Below are positions 7,908-15,457 of a DNA stretch of 21,764 bases, piece by piece. Under the pieces are notes generated by a model. That model saw only the letters and a list, made by a program, of their open reading frames with translations. It did not search any database and was not told the DNA's origin. Made by a program: the position numbers and the translations under genes. Origin of the DNA: Spirochaetaceae bacterium (GTDB lineage: Bacteria > Spirochaetota > Spirochaetia > UBA9216); assembly GCA_028527945.1 (NCBI GenBank), contig JAQQAK010000136.1, positions 1 through 21,764 of the forward strand. Reading direction: 5' to 3'. How positions within the stretch are numbered: the first letter of the stretch is position 1; each line of letters starts with the position of its first letter.

Positions 7908-9884
7908 TCAAAAATCTTTAATTTCCAAGAAGGACTCAATAAACTCACTTTTATTTTTGACATTACACTTGGAATAAATCGATGCCAGATGAGACTTTAC
8001 AGTATTTAAACTGATAAATAATTTTTCAGATATTATTTTTCTGGACATGCCCTGTGCAACCATCAAGGCTATCTGGTTTTCTCTTGAAGTCAAACCATAT
8101 TCGTCAGATAATTTATTTATAAAAATCAATTTCTTATCTTTACTTGTTGAGAAAAGAGAAAGCCATGTAGCAATCTTTATCTTTAAAGCCTCTGGGCTAA
8201 ATGGCTTTGTAATATAATCTACAGCGCCTTTACTTAAGCCCTTTAATCTCATACTCTCCGTATCATCAGCAGATATAAATACAAAAGGGACAGCTTCTTC
8301 TGGGAAATTTTCTTTAAAGTTATCCAAAAATGTAAGTCCATCCATCTCATCCATATAAACATCTGAAATAACAACATCTGGAATATTATTAATAGTCAAA
8401 TAATCCATAGCCTTTTGACCATTCTGAAAGGAGAGGATATCATATTCTGATGAAAGATATTCTTCAAGAAAATCTCTAAGATCATTGTTATCTTCAACTA
8501 TTACAAGTCGTTTCAATATTCCATCATCATTAAAGTTTTTAGGGGTATTTTCTATCTTAACAGAATTTGTAAAATTAAAAGGAAGAATAAGATCCATGAC
8601 TGTATTATTTTCAACAGAATTTAACATAGGAAAAATGACTGTGAAAGTAGCCCCTTTCCCCAGCTCAGACTCAACGTAAATCTTACCTCCACAATGTTCT
8701 ACAATTTTTTTTACAATTGGAAGTCCCAAACCAAGCCCCTGCTTGGATGAAGTAATATTTTTTACTTGAACATATGGTTCAAAAATATTGTTTATGTCTT
8801 CACTTGATATACCTATTCCATTATCTGATACCTTCAAAACTGCATGTTCTGCATCTCGTTGAAGGGAGATAAAAACCCTACCAAAGGCGGGTGTGTAGCG
8901 AAGAGCATTTTCAAGAAGATTCAGAATAATATGTTCGCAATCGATTTGACTCGCATTGACTATTACCATAGGTTCAACATTTTCAGATAATTCAACATTT
9001 TTACGAGAAAAATATAGTTTTAAAAGAGATATATTATTCTGAATAAGTAGACTCAAACAGCAGTTTTCATTATTCTTTTTTTCAAAGACTTTATCTGATA
9101 AACGATATTCTCGCTCAAATTTAAGAAAATTAACAATAAGCCTTTCAAGTTTATCTAAATTATCCTGAAGAACTTGCAGCTCTTTACTATCTTGAGCCTT
9201 CTTTCTGTATGAAGAAAAATAATGCCGAATGATTGTAAGAGGTGTTTTTACTTCATGAGCCAATCCAGAATATAATTCAGTTTTATAATTCAATTTTTCT
9301 TCCAGCGCCTGCGCAAACTCAAGAGTTTTTAAATGTTCATTGAGAAGCGAATTCTGAATATTCTGCTGAATATAGGCTGAAATTAATCCAAAAAATGAAG
9401 AACCAACTAAAAATGTTACACCTTCAAAATAAATAGCAAAAGTGACATCGGTAAAATGAAAATCTATAAATAAATAAAATAATACAATTGCAATATTTAT
9501 TAGAAAAGCATCTTTATAAGCAATGCCTGAACATATATATAACCACAATATAGAGTTAGCCGTTGTAAAAGCTTTATGGCCACAAAAAAATTCGGCAGTT
9601 ATAGCAAAAAAAGGCAAAATACCAAGAAAAGGATATTTTACCTTCCCTTTAAATGGATGAACAGCATTAAATAATGCCAAACCAAATGCCGGTACTGTTA
9701 TAACAAAGATTATACCGAAATCTTTTATAGATTTATTTTCATAAAAAAAAGATTCAATAGCTCCTCTTGCAATAATAAAAAAGAACCCAACAATTATTGA
9801 GTATTCTCTTAATTTCTTTATCTTTTCTAAAATACCAAAGTTATATAATGAATCATTAAGAGGTCTTTTTTCATTTCCGAACAC
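7908..9884 (-). CDS. Membrane hybrid histidine kinase with receiver and LuxR-type HTH
   Basis: 658 residues forming a whole signalling chain in one protein. Residues ~28-175 hold about six hydrophobic segments; then HisKA with phospho-acceptor H210 ('GLAHEVKTPL'); HATPase with N-box N322/N326, 'SDNGIGIS' (353-360) and 'GLGLGLPIV' (383-391); a receiver domain with E464/D465, phospho-acceptor D508, S538 and K560; and a GerE/LuxR HTH (~597-650, 'LTSRENQIALMVAQG', 'SLNTVKSHLASIY'). The kinase would pass phosphate to its own receiver and control the attached DNA-binding domain at the membrane. GTG start, the first possible after an in-frame stop two codons upstream; the ribosome site (AGG, two bases away) is weak. 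Divergent from the flavin reductase gene and 108 bp upstream of the TetR gene. Input signal and targets are unknown. Confidence 0.9.
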   Translation of the reverse strand: MFGNEKRPLNDSLYNFGILEKIKKLREYSIIVGFFFIIARGAIESFFYENKSIKDFGIIFVITVPAFGLALFNAVHPFKGKVKYPFLGILPFFAITAEFFCGHKAFTTANSILWLYICSGIAYKDAFLINIAIVLFYLFIDFHFTDVTFAIYFEGVTFLVGSSFFGLISAYIQQNIQNSLLNEHLKTLEFAQALEEKLNYKTELYSGLAHEVKTPLTIIRHYFSSYRKKAQDSKELQVLQDNLDKLERLIVNFLKFEREYRLSDKVFEKKNNENCCLSLLIQNNISLLKLYFSRKNVELSENVEPMVIVNASQIDCEHIILNLLENALRYTPAFGRVFISLQRDAEHAVLKVSDNGIGISSEDINNIFEPYVQVKNITSSKQGLGLGLPIVKKIVEHCGGKIYVESELGKGATFTVIFPMLNSVENNTVMDLILPFNFTNSVKIENTPKNFNDDGILKRLVIVEDNNDLRDFLEEYLSSEYDILSFQNGQKAMDYLTINNIPDVVISDVYMDEMDGLTFLDNFKENFPEEAVPFVFISADDTESMRLKGLSKGAVDYITKPFSPEALKIKIATWLSLFSTSKDKKLIFINKLSDEYGLTSRENQIALMVAQGMSRKIISEKLFISLNTVKSHLASIYSKCNVKNKSEFIESFLEIKDF

Positions 9885-10006
9885 GGCCTATACTTTACTG
9901 CTAATATTTAAATTAATCTACAAGAAGAAATTTAAATTACAAAACTGCTCTATCAATTAGCAAACCAATTACTTTATGATAATATAACTTTAATCAGGAG
10001 ATTTTT
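9885..10006. promoter_or_regulatory. Divergent promoter region, kinase / flavin reductase
   Basis: 122 bp of AT-rich DNA serving two divergent genes. For the kinase (minus strand) TTGATA (9956-9951), a 16-bp spacer and TAAATT (9934-9929) are a possible promoter. For the reductase only weak boxes are visible (for example TATGAT at 9975-9980). AAATTTAAATT-like runs recur, but I cannot define an operator. Confidence 0.3.
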
Positions 10007-10513
10007 ATGAGCTTAAAAGAAATAAACCCAACAGAACTTGGTGGAAACGTTATCGATGAAATTTCAAATAAGTGGATGCTTCTTGCTGCCGGCAATGAAA
10101 GCAAATTTAATTTCATGACAGTCAGCTGGGGAATGATGGGTGAAATATGGTTTGAGCCGGCTATAACAGCATATGTGAGAGAAAGCCGGTACACAAAAGA
10201 ATTTATAGACAGCAATGAACTTTTCTCAATGATTTCTTTAAAAGATGGATACAAAAAAGCATTGCAGATTGCCGGCTCAAAATCCGGTAGAGACATTGAT
10301 AAGGTCAAAGAAACTGGACTTACCCCCTTATTTATAGATGGAGTCCCTTCCTTCGAAGAGGCCGCGTACACCATAGTTTGCAAAAAAATGTACGCAGACT
10401 TTATGCCGCAAGAAAATTTTATTGATAAGCAAGCCTTTAAAAAAGCATATCCGGAAGGCAATTTGCATACTATGTATATTGGAAAAATCTTAAAGGTCTA
10501 TCTAAACAAATAA
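10007..10513 (+). CDS. Flavin reductase / flavoredoxin-like FMN-binding protein
   Basis: 168-residue member of the flavin reductase-like family (PF01613, split-barrel FMN-binding fold). The N-terminal 'FNFMTVSWGMMGEIW' (residues ~35-49) matches the segment that contacts FMN in flavoredoxins, followed by 'TAYVRESRYTKEFIDSNELF', a conserved stretch of the family. These proteins bind FMN and move electrons between NAD(P)H or ferredoxin and small acceptors; the partner is not identifiable. ATG start, with AGGAG (9996-10000) six bases upstream. Single gene, divergent from the membrane kinase and followed directly by a hairpin. It could be regulated by the divergent kinase protein, but no site shows this. 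Confidence 0.87.
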   Translation: MSLKEINPTELGGNVIDEISNKWMLLAAGNESKFNFMTVSWGMMGEIWFEPAITAYVRESRYTKEFIDSNELFSMISLKDGYKKALQIAGSKSGRDIDKVKETGLTPLFIDGVPSFEEAAYTIVCKKMYADFMPQENFIDKQAFKKAYPEGNLHTMYIGKILKVYLNK

Positions 10514-10520
10514 AATAATG

Positions 10521-10559
10521 AAGCCTCTTGCCAAACTTGTTTAATTTTACAAGAGGCTC
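10521..10559. terminator. Bidirectional hairpin between convergent genes
   Basis: AGCCTCTTG (10522-10530) and CAAGAGGCT (10550-10558) form a 9-bp perfect stem with a 19-base loop. It lies 8 bases after the flavin reductase stop and also downstream of the SDR gene on the opposite strand. The T tract is broken on both strands (TTATTTTATTT on the minus strand), so termination may be only moderate. The stem core is nearly the same as in the terminator at 2068-2115. Confidence 0.65.
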
Positions 10560-10615
10560 TAATTATTGCTTTAATGGTTGCTCCCCGCAATTTTAAGATT
10601 TGCCAAAACCTATTA

Positions 10616-11431
10616 TCAATCCACTCTCATTCTACCGACTACACCTCCGGTTACTTCTATAACAGCACCAGTAACGTAATCTGATAAATCTGTGGACAGA
10701 AATTCAATAACGCCTGAACAATCTTTCGGAGTTCCAAATCGTTTTATTGCAATTCTTGACAGAAAGGTGTCTTCTCCAGCCTGTTTATACTGTTCTAGTA
10801 GTCGGCCTGTTGCTATAAAGCCAGGAGCAATACAGTTAACATTAACATTGTAGGCTCCCATTTCCTGAGCAAGATAATGAGTATAGTGAATTATTCCGGC
10901 TTTAGCTGTTGCATAGTGGGCGTATGAGCCGTCACTGTTGGCCATAAGGCCGCCTACAGAAGCAACTGTAATAATTTTACCAGCTCCGTTTTTCTTCATC
11001 ATTGGTGCTACCGCATTACAAGTATAAACAGTTCCGTGGAGGTTGCGATCTATAACAGCGTGATAATGCTCCCAGTTTAACTGAGAGGCTTTATTCCCAT
11101 CCGGCGCGCCCATGCCACCACCTGCGTTGGTTACAAGAATGTCTATATCTCCGATTTTAGCTGCAATCTCATTTACTGCAGCCTCAACTTGTTCACGATT
11201 TCCTATGTCAGCAATAGCCCCTGCTGATTTTACACCAAGAGCTTCAATCTCTTCCATTACATTGGCCGCTGTCATTAAATCACTTTCACCCTTAAACTCT
11301 TTAAATGATTCAAGGTTTATATCAATAACTCCAACATTTGCACCAAGTTTTGCAAGATGAAGAGCATAGTCCCTGCCGAGACCTCTTGCTGCTCCTGTAA
11401 TTAATGCTGTTTTTCCTGTTAGCTTTCCCAT
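10616..11431 (-). CDS. SDR-family NAD(P)-dependent dehydrogenase
   Basis: 271-residue classical short-chain dehydrogenase/reductase. Seen: cofactor motif TGAARGLG (12-19), D37 after the second strand (favours NAD over NADP), NAG (102-104), N130, catalytic S158, Y173 and K177 ('YATAK'). It would oxidise or reduce a secondary alcohol/ketone. FabG is similar in fold, but this protein has an insertion around residues 45-66 and no fatty-acid-synthesis genes nearby, so a catabolic role is more likely. It is the last gene of a three-gene run with the 3-hydroxyacyl-CoA-dehydrogenase-type enzyme (44 bp upstream) and the MFS carrier, and ends toward the hairpin at 10521-10559. Substrate unknown; hydroxysteroid or sugar-acid oxidation are open alternatives. 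Confidence 0.9.
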   Translation of the reverse strand: MGKLTGKTALITGAARGLGRDYALHLAKLGANVGVIDINLESFKEFKGESDLMTAANVMEEIEALGVKSAGAIADIGNREQVEAAVNEIAAKIGDIDILVTNAGGGMGAPDGNKASQLNWEHYHAVIDRNLHGTVYTCNAVAPMMKKNGAGKIITVASVGGLMANSDGSYAHYATAKAGIIHYTHYLAQEMGAYNVNVNCIAPGFIATGRLLEQYKQAGEDTFLSRIAIKRFGTPKDCSGVIEFLSTDLSDYVTGAVIEVTGGVVGRMRVD

Positions 11432-11475
11432 AATATAGTCTCCGTTTGTTCTTTAATTTTTATTTGCAGATTATT

Positions 11476-12420
11476 TTACATTGCCTTAATGGATTTTGCC
11501 ATTTTAATAATTTTCTTTGACCGGTCATTCATGTATAAATTGGCATCTCTGCCTCCGTAATCATAAATTCCGCCACCTGTCTTTAGTCCAAGCTTACCTT
11601 CTTTTACAAGTTTTGCCGAAAGAGTGCTTCCGTCTGTATTATTTGATAGACTTTTAAATAAATCTTTTGATACCGTATTAATAAGATCCCAACCTACAAT
11701 ATCAAAAAGAGCCATAGGACCTTCAAACGAATAGCGTATACCATTTGTTTCTCTTATGGCGGTGTCTATATCAGCCGGAGTTGTCCAGCCCTGTTTAACC
11801 ATATAAGAAGCTTCTCTTAAAATTGCATTTGCAATTCTGTTAACAATAAAGCCAGGTATATAGTGTCTTATTACAGCTGGATTTTTTTCAAGGAAAATAA
11901 GAAAGCTATTAACTTCTTTTAGAACCTCTTCAGATGTCTCCGGTCCCATGACAACTTCAACCAGATCCATTACAAAAGGAGGATTAAACCAGTGTGTGAT
12001 AATCTGTCTATCCGGATTGGATACCGGGGCTATTTCAAAAATATTTGAAGCAGAGGTATTGCTGGCAAGGATGCAGTCTGCTCTGCAGAGTTTATCAAGT
12101 CTGCTGAAAAGCTCTTTTTTTGCTTCTGCATTTTCAAAAATTGCCTCAATACACATATCTGCTTTTGGGGCATATTTTTCAAGGTTGTCTGTGACGTCAT
12201 AAGTGATATTTGTTTCTGTTCTACTTCTGTAATCTGCATCAGCAAGTTCTTCAGAGATTAAAAAATCTACATTCTTTTTTATCAAGTCCTTTGCCCTATC
12301 ACAGAACTCAATTTTCTGATCAAGCAGGGTTGTTTTTATCCCCTTTGAGGCAATTACTTGGGCAATGCCAGACCCCATGGTTCCTGCTCCGATTATTATT
12401 ACATTCCAATGTTCGTACAT
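11476..12420 (-). CDS. 3-hydroxyacyl-CoA dehydrogenase-family protein
   Basis: 314 residues with an N-terminal NAD-binding Rossmann domain (GAGTMG, 11-16; D34 after strand two) and a C-terminal helical dimerisation domain ('IPGFIVNRI', then 'PMALFDIVGWD'). The catalytic pair of the family is H143 ('THWFNPP') and E155 ('DLVEVV'), 12 residues apart as in known enzymes; SNTS (120-123) is also present. The family includes 3-hydroxybutyryl-CoA dehydrogenase, L-gulonate 3-dehydrogenase and L-carnitine dehydrogenase. No thiolase, hydratase or acyl-CoA enzyme lies nearby, so a non-CoA hydroxy acid is as likely a substrate as a CoA ester. It sits 12 bp after the MFS carrier gene, in an operon with the SDR gene. 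ATG start at 12420. Confidence 0.88.
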   Translation of the reverse strand: MYEHWNVIIIGAGTMGSGIAQVIASKGIKTTLLDQKIEFCDRAKDLIKKNVDFLISEELADADYRSRTETNITYDVTDNLEKYAPKADMCIEAIFENAEAKKELFSRLDKLCRADCILASNTSASNIFEIAPVSNPDRQIITHWFNPPFVMDLVEVVMGPETSEEVLKEVNSFLIFLEKNPAVIRHYIPGFIVNRIANAILREASYMVKQGWTTPADIDTAIRETNGIRYSFEGPMALFDIVGWDLINTVSKDLFKSLSNNTDGSTLSAKLVKEGKLGLKTGGGIYDYGGRDANLYMNDRSKKIIKMAKSIKAM

Positions 12421-12432
12421 ATTTAAGTCCTT

Positions 12433-13659
12433 CTATGCTTTTTGAATATTAATGGATTTTTCAGTATTTCGACCTGTACCCATAATCAGCTTGTTTAAAA
12501 CCAGGCCTGCAATACTGAAAACAGAAACAACTAAAAAGCCTGTCAGGTATCCTCCGCTGATACTTTTAGTGTAGGCTGCTATTTGCGGACCTAAAATGGC
12601 GCCAATACCGAAAGAAAAATATAAAAACCCGTAGTTTACTGTTACATGCTTCTGCCCGAAGATATCTGCTGTTGTAGGTGCTATTATGGTTGCAAAGCCG
12701 CCGTAACAGAAGCCTACAGCCATTATAGCTGTCATAAATATAACCCCGGAAGCAACAGATAAGGCTACCATTGAAAGTCCTACTGTGATAAAAAGAATAT
12801 TGATTGTTACGTATCGTCCAATGGCATCCGAAATAAAGCCCCAGAAAAATCTACCACCTGTATTAAACATTGATACCATTCCAACCAGAACTGCTGCCTT
12901 TGTTGCTGACAGTGCAATACCATCCTGTAAAATTGATGAGGCGTGTGCCATAATCATAAGGCCGGATGTGTTTCCAAGTGAAAAAAGAACAAGCAGCATG
13001 TAAAACTTTGGGGTTCTTACCATTTGCTGCCAGGTTAAATCCGGAACATTGCTATGTTTGGCTGATTTCTTTTTTAATGTTTCAGGTGTAAAATCTGCTG
13101 GTGGCATTTTTAGAAAGCTTAGTAGTATTGTGATTATTACAGCAAAGGCGATACCCAAGATTTTGTAAACATTCATTATTCCATAATGCTGATACAGGAA
13201 TGCTGCAGTAGGAGCCCATATTACTGCACCTGTACCGTAGAAGCCTGCCATAAGGCCTGCGGCAATACCGCTTTTATCTGGAAACAGTTTAACGCTGTAA
13301 CCCATTAAGGACGGATACAACATCCCTGTTCCAAGGCCTACGCCGACACTGAAAGAAATTAGAAAAAACACCAGATTAGTTGCAAAGCCTGTAACTATCA
13401 GACCTAATCCGTATATAGCCGCTCCTGTCAACAGATACTTTTTCAGTCCTAGTTTCTGTTGAAGCTGTCCAAGCATCATAGGTGTCATTGTTGAGACTAT
13501 TACCTGAAAGGTGAATATCAATGATGCTGTTCTCAGATTCCATCCAAATTTGGCAATAAGCGGAGATTGAAATACACTCCATGTATAACCTATTCCTGTA
13601 CATATTGCGGCAATTAATGCTCCCACAAGATATATCCATCGTTTCCTTTTAAAATCCAT
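12433..13659 (-). CDS. MFS carrier, OxlT (oxalate/formate antiporter)-like
   Basis: 408-residue carrier with 12 predicted membrane helices. The N-terminal 'GIGYTWSVFQSPLIAKFGW' (~22-40) and the loop 'GQLQQKLGLKK' (64-74) between helices 2 and 3 are typical of the OxlT/monocarboxylate branch of the major facilitator superfamily. It would import or exchange a small organic acid; the dehydrogenase genes that follow suggest it brings in their substrate. ATG start at 13659, with AGGAG about seven bases upstream. First gene of the operon, with a clear promoter 90-120 bp upstream. True oxalate use is not supported: there are no formyl-CoA transferase or oxalyl-CoA decarboxylase genes. Confidence 0.88.
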   Translation of the reverse strand: MDFKRKRWIYLVGALIAAICTGIGYTWSVFQSPLIAKFGWNLRTASLIFTFQVIVSTMTPMMLGQLQQKLGLKKYLLTGAAIYGLGLIVTGFATNLVFFLISFSVGVGLGTGMLYPSLMGYSVKLFPDKSGIAAGLMAGFYGTGAVIWAPTAAFLYQHYGIMNVYKILGIAFAVIITILLSFLKMPPADFTPETLKKKSAKHSNVPDLTWQQMVRTPKFYMLLVLFSLGNTSGLMIMAHASSILQDGIALSATKAAVLVGMVSMFNTGGRFFWGFISDAIGRYVTINILFITVGLSMVALSVASGVIFMTAIMAVGFCYGGFATIIAPTTADIFGQKHVTVNYGFLYFSFGIGAILGPQIAAYTKSISGGYLTGFLVVSVFSIAGLVLNKLIMGTGRNTEKSINIQKA

Positions 13660-13749
13660 TTGTTCTCCTCTTGAGTTCCCTTCAGGTGTATAGCCGCATG
13701 CTGCTATTGTCTGATGAGTTAGCTCTAAATTATTAACTAATCATATGCA

Positions 13750-13778
13750 ATGTTACAGCCGGTGCAACAAATTGTCAA
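13750..13778 (-). promoter_or_regulatory. Promoter of the MFS-dehydrogenase operon
   Basis: On the minus strand TTGACA (13778-13773), a 17-bp spacer and TAACAT (13755-13750) make a strong sigma-70-type promoter. The predicted start is near 13743, leaving an ~85-base leader before the MFS ATG. Confidence 0.7.
13751..13769. promoter_or_regulatory. Inverted repeat in the MFS promoter spacer, candidate operator
   Basis: TGTTACA (13751-13757) and TGCAACA (13763-13769) are inverted repeats with one mismatch and a 5-bp centre GCCGG. They fill the space between -35 and -10, a classic place for a repressor. An 18-bp version of the same motif recurs at 13996-14013 in the other orientation (16 of 18 bases identical). 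Confidence 0.55.
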
Positions 13779-13995
13779 ATAAATTCTTTCTTTCACAACA
13801 ATAAAATGTATAGGCGCAATAAATATCGATACTACTTTAACTGAATAATAGACTTCACGTAAATTTTCAAGTATTTCACTTACATTGTCTATATATCACA
13901 TAAAGTCGTCATTGAAGATTGATACTCAACACAATTGAGCTTCTTGTAATGCTCCGTTTGTTTTTAAAGAACTTCAATAGTTGGAGACTCAGTCC

Positions 13996-14013
13996 TTGTT
14001 GCGCCGGTTGTAA
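13996..14013 (+). promoter_or_regulatory. Second copy of the MFS operator-like motif
   Basis: TTGTTGCGCCGGTTGTAA matches the minus-strand sequence at 13770-13753 at 16 of 18 positions, about 243 bp away and inverted. Its palindromic symmetry is poorer. It might be a second binding site for looping, or a remnant. Confidence 0.4.
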
Positions 14014-14039
14014 ATCAATGCTATTTATATAATTTTTTA

Positions 14040-14054
14040 TTTTAGTTACTAAAA
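14040..14054. promoter_or_regulatory. MarR operator 1 (upstream of -35)
   Basis: TTTTAGTTACTAAAA is a perfect 15-bp palindrome around a central T. It lies just upstream of the -35 box of the MarR promoter. The whole 20-bp stretch 14038-14057 recurs at 14084-14103. Operator role is inferred from symmetry, size and position. Confidence 0.75.
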
Positions 14055-14058
14055 CATC

Positions 14059-14087
14059 TTGACCACAATAATCATCTTTATTATATT
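14059..14087 (+). promoter_or_regulatory. Promoter of the MarR-EFR1 operon
   Basis: TTGACC (14059-14064), a 17-bp spacer and TATATT (14082-14087) form a good sigma-70-type promoter. The start is expected near 14094, inside operator 2. Confidence 0.75.
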
Positions 14088-14100
14088 TTAGTTACTAAAA
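14086..14100. promoter_or_regulatory. MarR operator 2 (over the transcription start)
   Basis: A second exact copy of the 15-bp palindrome TTTTAGTTACTAAAA, 46 bp from the first. It overlaps the end of the -10 box and the predicted start point, so binding here should block transcription. Confidence 0.75.
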
Positions 14101-14119
14101 CATAATAAAGAGGCAACAG

Positions 14120-14569
14120 GTGACTGACAGTCAAAAAATGATGATAGGCTTTGCTAAAATCCAGAGCAGAATTAATTCAAATGACAAAAAAGCCAGGTCC
14201 TTTGGAACAACAAAGATGCTGCATCAGGCAGAGATTCACTTTATTGATGCTATTGAACCAGGCGAAGGATTGAACGCTTCAGAGCTGTCAGAAAAGCTTG
14301 GAATTACAAATGGGGCAATAACCCAAATTGCGGACAAGCTTCTAAAAAAGAAATTGGTCGTAAAATACAAGAAAGAGAATAACAAAAAAGAAGTCTACAT
14401 AAGGCTGACACCGGAAGGAGAGATTGCCTTTGCCAGTCACAGGCAATTTCATAAAGAACTTAACGATAAGATAATTGAATACCTTGATGGTCTTACGAGC
14501 GAACAGATTGATGGCCTAAAAGGGCTTCTTAATGTAATAGACCTACATTTACCAGACTTATCAAAATAG
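14120..14569 (+). CDS. MarR-family transcriptional regulator
   Basis: 149-residue winged-helix regulator. The HTH is at residues ~51-75 ('LNASELSEKLGITNGAITQI') and the wing at ~82-97 ('KYKKENNKKEVYIRLTPEG'), the arrangement found in MarR/SlyA proteins; helices at both ends would form the dimer. GTG start at 14120, with GAGG six bases upstream. It is the first gene of a two-gene operon with the flavodoxin/ferredoxin gene, whose ribosome site overlaps this gene's stop. It probably represses itself through the palindromes at 14040-14054 and 14086-14100. No Cys residue is visible, so a thiol redox switch of the OhrR type is unlikely. Confidence 0.92.
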   Translation: MTDSQKMMIGFAKIQSRINSNDKKARSFGTTKMLHQAEIHFIDAIEPGEGLNASELSEKLGITNGAITQIADKLLKKKLVVKYKKENNKKEVYIRLTPEGEIAFASHRQFHKELNDKIIEYLDGLTSEQIDGLKGLLNVIDLHLPDLSK

Positions 14570-14578
14570 GAGATAATA

Positions 14579-15457
14579 ATGAATGTTTCAATAATTGTTT
14601 TCAGCCCATCAGGGCACACACTTAAAGCCGCGGAAATAATCCGCGAAAGCCTTGTCAACAAGGACAACAAATCAAGGCTTCTGAATTTTACAAAAAGAAC
14701 AGATCTTTTATATGGTGATTCAATTGCAGAGAATCTTTCAAAAGAACTTGGAAGCTATGATCTGCTATTTATTGGGGGGCCGCTATACGCGGGGCACGTT
14801 GAGCACAATGTGCTAAAGATTATTGAGAGCCTCCCCTTACCAGATAAAGAGCACTCATGTCTTGCTGTACCATTTGTAACATACGGCGGGGTACATAGCA
14901 GTATTGCTCTTGAAGAAATGAGCCGTCATCTTCGAAATAAGGGCTATAAATCTATTCTTGGAATAAAGATCGCGGCAGAACACAGTCTAACTAAAACATA
15001 CTCAAAAGTGATCTATAAAAATAAACCCGGTGATGAAGAAAAGGTTATTATTGAAAAGGGAGTTTCTAAAGCACTCTTAATAGCAGAGAAACAAGGAAAC
15101 AAGGCAAAGGATCAGTATAAAGCCTTCAAATATGCTCCTGCAAAAGAGCGGGCAATGTTCAGAGCGTTTAGTCAGGAAAAGTTTCATAAAGACTTCAAGA
15201 ATGTTTCAGTTATTGAGGACAACTGTATAAGGTGTCAAAAATGCATAAAGGTATGTCCCGTTGACATGTTTGCGTTTGAAGATGAAAAGATAATTATGCA
15301 GAGGGACAAAGACAACTGCATACTTTGTGCCGAGTGTTTTCATAATTGTCCGGCCGGGGCAATTTTTCATCCGTATATTGCCAAAGCAAAAGAAAGGCTT
15401 AAAGACGGTAATGCCGGACTTGAAAGCCCGGCATCAGCAATTTATCCTGAAACCTGA
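14579..15457 (+). CDS. EFR1-type flavodoxin-ferredoxin fusion
   Basis: 292-residue redox protein. Residues 1-~165 form a flavodoxin-like domain with an FMN phosphate loop 'FSPSGHT' (8-14) and 'GGPLYAGH' (66-73). Residues ~210-262 hold two [4Fe-4S] ferredoxin motifs, CxxCxxCxxxCP, at C216/C219/C222/C226 and C247/C250/C253/C257. This layout matches the EFR1-family proteins of anaerobes, which carry electrons but mostly have unknown partners. ATG start at 14579, with AGGAG (14568-14572) overlapping the MarR stop. The last base of its stop codon touches the first base of the convergent ABC gene's stop codon, so there is no room for a terminator and transcription must run into the ABC gene as antisense. 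Confidence 0.92.
   Translation: MNVSIIVFSPSGHTLKAAEIIRESLVNKDNKSRLLNFTKRTDLLYGDSIAENLSKELGSYDLLFIGGPLYAGHVEHNVLKIIESLPLPDKEHSCLAVPFVTYGGVHSSIALEEMSRHLRNKGYKSILGIKIAAEHSLTKTYSKVIYKNKPGDEEKVIIEKGVSKALLIAEKQGNKAKDQYKAFKYAPAKERAMFRAFSQEKFHKDFKNVSVIEDNCIRCQKCIKVCPVDMFAFEDEKIIMQRDKDNCILCAECFHNCPAGAIFHPYIAKAKERLKDGNAGLESPASAIYPET

Larger units (their letters stand above)
13660..14119. other. 460-bp divergent regulatory region
   Basis: Gene-free stretch between the MFS operon (minus) and the MarR operon (plus). It holds the MFS promoter with its inverted repeat (13750-13778), a short inverted repeat CTCAA/TTGAG (13925-13939), a second copy of the MFS operator motif (13996-14013), and the MarR promoter with two palindromes (14040-14100). 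A possible TATAAT (14028-14033) has no good -35 box. No RNA gene or credible small ORF seen. Confidence 0.7.

Noticed and set aside
9994..10461. 155-codon minus-strand frame over the flavin reductase gene
   Set aside because: It is the shadow of a recognisable flavin reductase with a good ribosome site; the antisense product matches nothing I know.
13730..13745. Degenerate copy of the MarR palindrome (TTAGTTA) near the MFS transcription start
   Set aside because: Only about 10 of 15 bases fit and the symmetry is lost; expected by chance in AT-rich DNA.
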